Source: Deltaproteobacteria bacterium IMCC39146 (GTDB taxonomy: Bacteria; Desulfobacterota; Desulfuromonadia; Desulfuromonadales; BM103). Taken from it: a stretch of 64,000 nucleotides of DNA. The DNA lies in assembly GCA_030005635.1 (NCBI GenBank), contig JARUHP010000007.1:105862-169861 (forward strand). Direction: 5' to 3'. Shown piece after piece: positions 17,491 to 23,804 of the stretch (its first letter is position 1; every line of letters begins with the position of its first letter). The notes beneath the pieces are model-generated. The model made no database searches, was not told where the DNA came from, and saw only the letters and a program-made list of their open reading frames with translations. A program made the translations under genes and the position numbers.

Positions 17491-17658
17491 CTAGCAGCTT
17501 GTCGGATTATCTGGGCTGAAGCGAAAAGTTGACTGTTTGAGAGCAGATTTTGGCTCGTTTGAGAGTAATAGCCGTAGCTATTGGTCCCAAAGGAGCTGAA
17601 ATATGAACCAACCAGGCGGATTTGTAGCCAGTTCATGGTTAGTCCTACAGGTTGCTAG
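17491..17658 (+). repeat. MITE-like 168-bp element, copy B
   Basis: Begins CTAGCAGCTTGTCGGATTAT and ends TAGTCCTACAGGTTGCTAG, the inverted terminal repeats of the family. The interior GAGAGTAATAGCCGTAGC is identical to copies A and C. It occupies half of the gap between pilC and pilS. Confidence 0.92.
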
Positions 17659-17693
17659 CCTTCTGCATACGCCACTTTTGGCTATAGGTCTCT

Positions 17694-19361
17694 ATGGTTG
17701 TAACGCCTGTCCAAATGTCCTCTCATAGTGCTCCACGCCGATTGTTATCGTGGTATCTAGCCGTTCGCTTGACTGTCGTCTGTCTCTTTCTAGGCGGCAC
17801 AATCCTTTATCAACTGCAACAGGGCTCATGGGCTTCTTCTCCTGCTGCACGTTACCTGACATACCTCACTCTCTTTGCCGTTTTTCAGACGATTTTTTCA
17901 GGCTTTGTCCTGAAACAGATCAAGCGCTATCGTGGTTTCATCAACGCGCAAATCAGTTGGGATCTCCTTTTTGTCGTTTCAATCTTATACCTGACCGGCG
18001 GCGTCGAAAGCCTCTACTCTTTTCTTTTTATCCTGGTCATCATTGCTTCGAGTGTTTTCTGTCCGCGACCGCAGTTACTGGTGGTCGCTTCCGCTGCGTC
18101 TATTCTGTACGGGAGTCTCCTGGATCTCCAATATTACGGTTATCTGCCTGTTCTTCCAGGTCATTCAATATCCAAAGACCTGCAACATACTGATGTTTTT
18201 TATGCCGTATTTCTACATTTAGGCGCATTCTTCCTGACGGCGCTATTGAGCGGTGCCTTGGCTGAACGGTTGCGTCGAAGTGAAGAGGCCAGAGAAAAAA
18301 GAGAGATCGATTACGAAGAACTTGCGCGACTGAATCAATCTATGTTGACAAATATCAACAGCGGCTTGATGGTCATTAATGCTGCTGGCCGAATTCGTTC
18401 TTTCAACAGCGCTGCCAGCAAAATCACCGGTTATAGTCTGGAAGAAGTTTATAATAGGCCCATAGAGGCGATCCTTCCTGAGTTTGGTCCATTTGATTCG
18501 GAAAGCATGGTTGACATTGAGCGTGGAGAAACGAATTACTTTAAAAATGAAAAAGAAATTCTCACCTTAGGGTATTCAGCCAGTCGAGTCGTGGATAATA
18601 ATAATGAATCTTTGGGGCTACTGATCGCCTTTCAAAATTTGACTGAATACAAGGCTCTCGAAGATCAACTCAAACGCGCTGACCGACTGGCTGCTGTTGG
18701 TCGTTTGGCGTCTGGCTTGGCTCACGAAATCCGCAACCCTCTGGCATCGATCAGCGGTTCGGTGCAACTCCTTCTTGAAGATGAAAAAGTTAACGAGGAA
18801 GATAGGCACCTGATGAACATTGTCATCAAGGAGGCCGATCGTCTAAGCGTTCTTCTCAGCGACTTTCTTGATTTTGCTCGCCCATCGGCAGTGCAGTTGG
18901 AATTGATTGATATAGCCTCATTGGTCGATGAGTTGATCGCGCTTGTGAATGCAAGCGGGCAGTTTCAAGATGTGGTTATCGAGAAAAACTATAGTGGACC
19001 AATTTCGATGAATATTGACCCTCAGAAGATGTACCAGGTTTTGTGGGACCTACTCATTAACGCTGGTGAAGCTGCAAGACCTGAAGGCAAGATAAGGATT
19101 GATATCAATGCCGCTCAAGGTGAGATCGTTATTGAGGATACCGGCGCTGGAATTGCTGATGAGGATCTAGATAGATTGTTTGAACCCTTTTATACAACGA
19201 AAGATAAGGGGACAGGCCTGGGTCTGGCCAATGTTTACGCGAATGTTGAAGCGCATCAGGGGCGGATTTACGTTGAGCCTGGAAGCCTCGGTGGTGCGAG
19301 GTTTATTATTGAACTTCCGGAACAATGTCGGATTAATCCAGCTGTAAGCTGTAAGCTGTAA
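17694..19361 (+). CDS. pilS: PilS, sensor histidine kinase of the pilin regulon
   Basis: A 555-residue membrane histidine kinase. About six hydrophobic segments span residues 20-190, followed by a PAS domain (LTNINSGLMVINAAGRI), a HisKA H-box LAHEIRNPLAS with the phospho-accepting His, and an HATPase domain with the G boxes EDTGAGIADE and GTGLGL. In Geobacter and Pseudomonas PilS senses pilin in the membrane and phosphorylates PilR. The start could instead be the ATG seven codons later (17715); neither has a strong ribosome site. The C-terminus runs into a tandem heptamer repeat that contains the stop codon. Confidence 0.93.
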   Translation: MVVTPVQMSSHSAPRRLLSWYLAVRLTVVCLFLGGTILYQLQQGSWASSPAARYLTYLTLFAVFQTIFSGFVLKQIKRYRGFINAQISWDLLFVVSILYLTGGVESLYSFLFILVIIASSVFCPRPQLLVVASAASILYGSLLDLQYYGYLPVLPGHSISKDLQHTDVFYAVFLHLGAFFLTALLSGALAERLRRSEEAREKREIDYEELARLNQSMLTNINSGLMVINAAGRIRSFNSAASKITGYSLEEVYNRPIEAILPEFGPFDSESMVDIERGETNYFKNEKEILTLGYSASRVVDNNNESLGLLIAFQNLTEYKALEDQLKRADRLAAVGRLASGLAHEIRNPLASISGSVQLLLEDEKVNEEDRHLMNIVIKEADRLSVLLSDFLDFARPSAVQLELIDIASLVDELIALVNASGQFQDVVIEKNYSGPISMNIDPQKMYQVLWDLLINAGEAARPEGKIRIDINAAQGEIVIEDTGAGIADEDLDRLFEPFYTTKDKGTGLGLANVYANVEAHQGRIYVEPGSLGGARFIIELPEQCRINPAVSCKL

Positions 19362-19421
19362 GCTGTAAGCTGTAAGCTGTAAGTTTCAAACTGCAAACTG
19401 CAAACTGCAAACTGCAAACTC
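19341..19421 (+). repeat. Tandem heptamer arrays (GCTGTAA)6 and (CAAACTG)4-5
   Basis: Six perfect GCTGTAA units (19341-19382) are followed by four perfect and one imperfect CAAACTG units (19387-19421). The pilS stop codon (19359-19361) closes the third GCTGTAA unit. Because 7 is not a multiple of 3, three consecutive units contain a TAA in every reading frame. Confidence 0.95.
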
Positions 19422-19451
19422 TAATGATTCGTTTGAAGGAGCCGTTTCCAT

Positions 19452-20843
19452 ATGAGTGCTGAACCAATCAAACATCGCATTCTGATCGTCGATGACGAAG
19501 AAAGTATGCGTGATTTCTTAAGTATTATGCTGCATCGTGAGGGTTACCATGTCGACACGGCAGTCGACGGCGCCCAAGCGGTCACTCATCTGCGTGATCA
19601 TAGCTATGATCTGGTTATCTCCGACATGAAAATGCCGCGCATGACCGGTATGGAACTCCTTGCGCATATCAAGGATCGCACACCAGAAACCGTGGTCCTG
19701 ATGGTCACCGCGTTTTCATCGACAGATGAAGCGGTCGAAGCCATGAAACAGGGCGCATACGATTACATTACTAAGCCATTCAGAAACGAAGAAATTCGTC
19801 TCATCGTTAAAAATGCCCTTGAGCGTCGTGAGTTGCGCCAGGAAAATCTGGCTCTTAAGGAAGAACTCGGCAAGCGCTTCTCCTTCGAGGGCTTGATCGG
19901 TAAGTCGAAGGCGATGCAGGATGTCTTCACCATGGTCAAGAAAGTTGCGTCCAGCCCGGTAAAAGTTCTGGTGACAGGTGAATCAGGAACAGGCAAGGAG
20001 TTGGTGGCACGAGCGATTCACTACAACAGCGACCGTCGTGATGGGCCCTTCGTGCCAATCAACTGTGGGGCCATCCCTGAGAATCTTCTTGAGAGCGAAC
20101 TCTTTGGGCATGAAAAAGGTTCCTTTACTGGAGCGATCAAACTAAAGCAGGGATTGTTTGAAACTGCCGCTGGCGGCACAATTTTTCTAGACGAAATTGG
20201 CGAGTTGCCGGCAATGATGCAGGTTAAGCTGTTGCGTGTTCTGCAGGAGGATGAGTTCCGTCGGGTGGGTGGCATAAAAGATATCAAAACCGATGTGCGT
20301 GTGCTAGCAGCGACCAATCGTCATCTTGAGGACGCTGTTAGCGAAGGTTCTTTTCGTGAGGACCTGTATTACCGCTTTAACGTTATCCGTGTCGATTTGC
20401 CGCCTTTGCGACAGCGACGCGAAGATATTCCAGTGATGATTGATTTCTTCTGGGAGAGGTTTACCGGAGAAACAGGAGTCAAGGTGACCGAGGATGCCAT
20501 GCGTCGTTTGATCGACTACCATTGGCCGGGCAACGTACGGGAGTTGGAAAATGTCATTGAACGTGCCACTGTTCTGGGTAGGGAGAATGAGATAACTCTC
20601 GACTGTCTTCCACCAAACCTGGTGACTGGGATGTCCTCATCTGTGACTCCCCTGACCGATATTCCTGATTCAGGAATGGACCTTGATGCCTACTTGGGTG
20701 AGATAGAGAAAGAAATTCTGCTCAAAGCTCTCGTTCGTACCGATGGCGTACGAAAATCAGCAGCTGGGCTCCTCGGTATTACCTTCCGGTCGATCCGCTA
20801 TCGACTCTCCAAGTTTGGTTTGGGTGATGATAACGAGGAATAA
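19452..20843 (+). CDS. pilR: PilR, sigma-54-dependent response regulator
   Basis: A 463-residue NtrC-type activator. The receiver domain has the phospho-acceptor Asp58 in DLVISDMKMPRM. The AAA+ domain has Walker A GESGTGKE near residue 176 and GSFTGA, which matches the sigma-54-contacting GAFTGA loop with one change. A C-terminal Fis-type helix-turn-helix follows (SAAGLLGITFRSIRYRL). With PilS it should activate pilA; a sigma-54 promoter and clustered TGTC boxes are visible upstream of pilA. Confidence 0.96.
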   Translation: MSAEPIKHRILIVDDEESMRDFLSIMLHREGYHVDTAVDGAQAVTHLRDHSYDLVISDMKMPRMTGMELLAHIKDRTPETVVLMVTAFSSTDEAVEAMKQGAYDYITKPFRNEEIRLIVKNALERRELRQENLALKEELGKRFSFEGLIGKSKAMQDVFTMVKKVASSPVKVLVTGESGTGKELVARAIHYNSDRRDGPFVPINCGAIPENLLESELFGHEKGSFTGAIKLKQGLFETAAGGTIFLDEIGELPAMMQVKLLRVLQEDEFRRVGGIKDIKTDVRVLAATNRHLEDAVSEGSFREDLYYRFNVIRVDLPPLRQRREDIPVMIDFFWERFTGETGVKVTEDAMRRLIDYHWPGNVRELENVIERATVLGRENEITLDCLPPNLVTGMSSSVTPLTDIPDSGMDLDAYLGEIEKEILLKALVRTDGVRKSAAGLLGITFRSIRYRLSKFGLGDDNEE

Positions 20844-21031
20844 ACTCATCACATCGTCGAACTATAAACTTCACCACAGAGGCTCAGGGGACACTGACAA
20901 AAGCCTTTTGTCCGGTCTCCTGGTTCGTCCGTACTCGCTAAAAGCTTATTGACGAATCTCCCGTCACCGGCTAACTTCAGTGTATACTGGCTGACAGGCA
21001 TGAATGGCGACTCAGAAAAGAGAGGATCACG

Positions 21032-21130
21032 ATGACAACAGGTCAATCTCAACCCTCTTCACAACAGGTCGATGAACAAATCAGAGGCGCCCTGAAAGGT
21101 TTTCTCCTGGTGTCTATTGCGATCCCGTAA
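21032..21130 (+). pseudogene. Short ORF joined to a hepT remnant
   Basis: A 32-codon frame with a good ribosome site (GAGAGGA) begins MTTGQSQPSSQQ and stops at the junction with the HEPN remnant in another frame. I do not recognise it. It may be the 5' end of a gene truncated when the hepT fragment arrived, or a genuine small peptide. Confidence 0.35.
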
Positions 21131-21248
21131 TATTGCTGTTCACAACTACGAAAGGATCAACTGGGAAATCGTCTACAGTATCGCTACACTTCATCTGAAT
21201 GATTTTTCCGATTTTGCCAGGGTCGTCTTGTTGGCGCAGGAAGCATAA
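21126..21248 (+). pseudogene. C-terminal remnant of a HepT-type HEPN toxin
   Basis: Forty codons in frame, without a start codon, beginning RNIAVHNYERINWEIVYSIA and ending with a stop at 21246. RNIAVHNY is the RX4HXY ribonuclease motif of HepT (DUF86) proteins, and the rest matches the family's C-terminal helix. The N-terminal half is not in front of it. An N-terminal HepT half that lacks this motif occurs 1.2 kb downstream at 22418. Confidence 0.75.
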
Positions 21249-21366
21249 CTTCGCAGTGCAAGATAAGGGAAATATTGAGCCTGGTTCTTGTTTGTGCTCA
21301 AGGTTTTAACCATAGACTTTGATAGATTTTCATCGCGGCTAAAAAACAGGCTTTTGATTTAAGATT

Positions 21367-21478
21367 GATCAGCGTTAATCAGGTTTGATCAGCGTCCATT
21401 TTGTTTGGTCTTCTTTCACGAGAATCGTAATGGGACGCAGATTAACGCAGAAAGGAATGATTGACCTTTACCCAAAGC
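21367..21478. repeat. 112-bp direct repeat, copy 1
   Basis: Begins GATCAGCGTTAATCAGG and ends TTGACCTTTACCCAAAGC. It is nearly identical to 21697-21808. Each copy contains inverted words (GCGTTAATC against GATTAACGC) and could fold into a hairpin. Confidence 0.9.
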
Positions 21479-21552
21479 GTTTGAGGTTCTTGGGCTTTTA
21501 TAGAAAAACCTATGTTTAGCCGCGATCAGAATCTATAAAAGCTAAAACAATA

Positions 21553-21672
21553 TTCACAGGGATGAAGGGGGTTAAGGGGATAGACCAATCAAAACCAATA
21601 TCTTTCTTTGGGCTCAAACAAAAACCTTTGCCTTAGGTTTTTATCCCTTTCGTCCCTTTCATCCCTGAGAAT
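21553..21672. repeat. Inverted repeat of GGGATGAAGGGG type
   Basis: TTCACAGGGATGAAGGGG and the following GTTAAGGGGAT face ATCCCTTTCGTCCC and TTTCATCCCTGAGAAT about 90 bases later. A second such pair, TTCACAGGGATAAAGGGG with TTTTATCCCCTTAAGCCCC, stands at 21811-21928. Confidence 0.7.
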
Positions 21673-21696
21673 AAAAAGGTATTCAGGGTTTATCTT

Positions 21697-21808
21697 GATC
21701 AGCGTTAATCAGATTTGATCAGCGTCTAATTTGTTTGGTCTTCTTTCTCGAGAATCGTAATGGGATGCAGATTAACGCAGAAAGGAATGATTGACCTTTA
21801 CGCAAAGC
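21697..21808. repeat. 112-bp direct repeat, copy 2
   Basis: Same length and order as the copy at 21367-21478 with a few substitutions (GATTTGATCAGCGTCTAATT in place of GTTTGATCAGCGTCCATTT). The two copies bracket the GGGATGAAGGGG hairpin. Confidence 0.9.
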
Positions 21809-22130
21809 AATTCACAGGGATAAAGGGGATGCAAGGGATGAAAACAAAAACCAAGGGTCTTTAAGTTTAACCCATAAAAGCTTTTGACTTTGACAGGTTT
21901 TATCCCCTTAAGCCCCTTATATCTGTAAATTAAAAACCTTGGTTCCTGATTTTTCTGTAGTGTGCATCCGTTGCTAAAGATTGACTTGCCCACCTATGGT
22001 CGATAAAATCTGGATTATGTAACTAAACTTTACCGGGTAGGATGAAACTTTTCGTTAAAACAGTTACTTACAGGCCGAGATAATCCAACAGCCTTATAGC
22101 TGATTGTTCCCTTTGTGTGAGGAGAACCCC

Positions 22131-22421
22131 GTGAAACCATCGACAGCTCTTAAACGGCATCAGGACGAGGTAAGAAAGGCAGCTCTTGCCAGAAGGGCCT
22201 GCAACGTCCGAGTCTTTGGTTCTGTCCTCTATGGCACAGACACGGTCGGCAGTGATCTTGATCTGTTGGTTGACACTTTGCCAGGCGCAACTCTTTTCGA
22301 CCTTGGAGGACTTCAGGTTGACCTTGAGGAGATTCTTGGTGTTTCTGTTGATTTACTGACCCCTGGGGACCTCCCCGCAAGCTTTCGGGACAAAATTCTT
22401 CGCGAGGCGAGGGGAATATGA
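22131..22421 (+). CDS. MntA-type minimal nucleotidyltransferase antitoxin
   Basis: A 96-residue protein with the pol-beta nucleotidyltransferase signature GSVLYGTDTVGSDLDLLVD (GSx10DxD). The start is GTG with GGAG 6 bases upstream; an earlier in-frame codon at 22104 lies before that site. Family members are the antitoxin of HEPN/MNT (type VII) toxin-antitoxin systems and AMPylate HepT near its RNase motif. The stop overlaps the start of a HepT half gene (ATGA). The active-site residues look intact even though its partner is truncated. Confidence 0.85.
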   Translation: MKPSTALKRHQDEVRKAALARRACNVRVFGSVLYGTDTVGSDLDLLVDTLPGATLFDLGGLQVDLEEILGVSVDLLTPGDLPASFRDKILREARGI

Positions 22422-22573
22422 ACGCGAAACGACGACACCTTACGGTCGTAGACTATCTTGGACACATTGAAGAAGCCGCTATGTTGGCAAGTGGCTATGT
22501 TCAAGGTATGACCAAGGAAGCTTTTCTTGAAGACAAGAAAACGCAGCAGGCGATCATTTATAACATCATGTGA
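22418..22573 (+). pseudogene. Truncated HepT toxin, N-terminal half only
   Basis: Fifty-one residues coupled to the MntA-like gene by an ATGA overlap. The sequence ends KKTQQAIIYNIM and then stops, whereas HepT proteins continue for about 90 more residues containing the RX4HXY catalytic motif. The catalytic half is missing downstream; a matching C-terminal piece occurs upstream at 21126-21248. The protein is therefore very unlikely to be a toxic RNase. Confidence 0.75.
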
Positions 22574-22860
22574 CCAGTTACCTCGCCGCATTAAGCAGCC
22601 AGATTGATGCGGTCAAGATGGCGAATCTGCCATGATTTAAAAGATCGAGCCGCATCATTTCTACTGTAAGTCCAGTTGCTACGTTTTTACCCAAAACCAA
22701 GACCTCTGCTTTGCTTTGGATTGATCAGCGTCAATCAGGTTTTATCCGCGGCCAACATGCCCTTGTCTTAGACCCAAGCCTTTTGTCCTGCTTTGACTTG
22801 TTCAACCGGCATCCATGCAAAAGTTTTGTAGCGATTTGATAGCGTATCGTTTGGGTGACG
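22574..22860. other. Non-coding stretch upstream of the pilA control region
   Basis: No gene is seen. A GATCAGCGTCAATCAGG word near 22727, related to the 112-bp repeat family, is present. The remainder has no feature I can name. Confidence 0.4.
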
Positions 22861-22862
22861 AT

Positions 22863-22920
22863 GACACAGAAGAGTGACACGGGATGCCCAAATTTGTCAC
22901 TGCAACTGTCACACTCTGTC
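22863..22920 (+). promoter_or_regulatory. Cluster of TGTC/GACA boxes, candidate PilR enhancer
   Basis: Five TGTC cores (GACA at 22863 and 22876 on the reverse strand; TGTC at 22895, 22907 and 22917) lie 90-150 bp upstream of the sigma-54 promoter. Pseudomonas PilR binds upstream repeats with a (C/G)TGTC core, so spacing and motif both fit an enhancer. Function here is inferred. Confidence 0.55.
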
Positions 22921-23006
22921 CCCTTGGTAGCGAGCCATTTATTGCCAATGGCCTTATCCTCTCACTGAAAGCCCCGTTTTGGTGCTCTTCGCAGTTTTTG
23001 CCGTTG

Positions 23007-23023
23007 TTGGCATGTTGATTGCT
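23007..23023 (+). promoter_or_regulatory. Sigma-54 (RpoN) promoter of pilA
   Basis: TTGGCATGTTGATTGCT matches the -24/-12 consensus TGGCAC-N5-TTGCT with GG and GC exactly 10 bases apart. Transcription would start near 23034, leaving a leader of about 70 bases before the pilA ATG. This matches the known RpoN/PilR control of Geobacter pilA. Confidence 0.8.
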
Positions 23024-23102
23024 TTCTTATCTAGCGTACTTTAAAGAATACGAGTCGTTCTATACACGGACATGGTGTCCACATACCAAAAAGGAGAAAA
23101 TC

Positions 23103-23336
23103 ATGCTTAGTAAATTTCGTTTTCGTAAGGGACAAAAAGGTTTCACCCTGATCGAGTTGCTGATCGTTGTTGCGATCATCGGCATTCTCGCTGCTATTGC
23201 CATCCCCCAGTTCGCATCCTATCGTGAGAAGGCCTATAACGCTGCTGCCAACTCCGATCTGAAGAACTTTAAGACCGGTATGGAAGCCTACAATGCTGAC
23301 TACCAACTCTATCCGCAAGCTCTGGATGCACGTTAA
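23103..23336 (+). CDS. pilA: Short type IVa major pilin PilA (PilA-N type)
   Basis: A 77-residue prepilin with a basic leader ending GQKG, cleaved before FTLIELLIVVAIIGILAAIA. The mature chain is 64 residues with Glu5. It lacks the globular domain of ordinary pilins, as in Geobacter PilA (61 mature residues). Eight aromatic residues (F1, F24, Y27, Y32, F43, Y50, Y54, Y57) give 12.5 percent aromatics. AGGAGAAAA precedes the ATG. In Geobacter this protein has been described both as a conductive pilin and as the N-terminal half of a two-subunit pilus that aids cytochrome nanowire export; sequence alone cannot decide between these. Confidence 0.95.
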   Translation: MLSKFRFRKGQKGFTLIELLIVVAIIGILAAIAIPQFASYREKAYNAAANSDLKNFKTGMEAYNADYQLYPQALDAR

Positions 23337-23365
23337 TCCCTGATTAGTCTATAAGGAGAATGATA

Positions 23366-23749
23366 ATGAAAAAGATAATTGTGATAACTTTTGTGTTGAT
23401 GTTTTGTGCGTCCTCGGCTTTTGCCGCGACGATGGCTTCAAATACCGTTTCTGCTGCAGGTTTAGGTATTTATGGCGGTACTAGCACTGCTAATGCTGAA
23501 GCTGCAGTAAATCCTCTGGTTAAATGCTCCTCGGGGGTTAGTGCTATAGTCGTTTTTGACGCTGCTGGTGGTGCTTATGCCTTGGGCACTAAGCACCTTA
23601 AAGGGTCCAAGATCTTCGCAACGGCGAACGATTCGACCACTCTTTATTGGAGCCAAGGTGAGTCGGGTACTGCGCTGGCCGTAGGTGCTATCGGTACCTC
23701 CTCTGCAGATGCTGATTTAAAAGATGTAGCAGGTATGACAGCTTATTAA
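23366..23749 (+). CDS. Secreted partner of PilA (PilA-C / Spc-like)
   Basis: A 127-residue protein with a Sec signal peptide (cleavage after SSAFA) and an Ala/Gly/Ser/Thr-rich mature part with one Cys. It sits 29 bases after pilA with its own AAGGAG, choosing the ATG at 23366. Position and size match the Geobacter gene next to pilA (called spc or PilA-C), whose product stabilises or pairs with PilA and supplies the missing globular half. The identification rests on synteny and general character, since the sequence is divergent. A terminator follows. Confidence 0.8.
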   Translation: MKKIIVITFVLMFCASSAFAATMASNTVSAAGLGIYGGTSTANAEAAVNPLVKCSSGVSAIVVFDAAGGAYALGTKHLKGSKIFATANDSTTLYWSQGESGTALAVGAIGTSSADADLKDVAGMTAY

Positions 23750-23771
23750 TCCTTTTATTTAATGGATATGA

Positions 23772-23803
23772 GGCGAGCGGACAGTGTCTGCTCGCCTTTT
23801 TTG
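23772..23803 (+). terminator. Terminator after pilA and its partner
   Basis: GGCGAGC and GCTCGCC flank an inner GACA-G-TGTC pairing and are followed by TTTTTT. The U-tract ends three bases before the ATG of the downstream glycosyltransferase gene, so it both ends the pilA transcript and forms the edge of the next gene. Confidence 0.9.
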
Positions 23804-23804
23804 T

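Noticed and set aside
19341..19421. CRISPR-like array
   Set aside because: The units are 7 bases without spacers. It is a simple tandem repeat. No cas gene or array occurs in the window.
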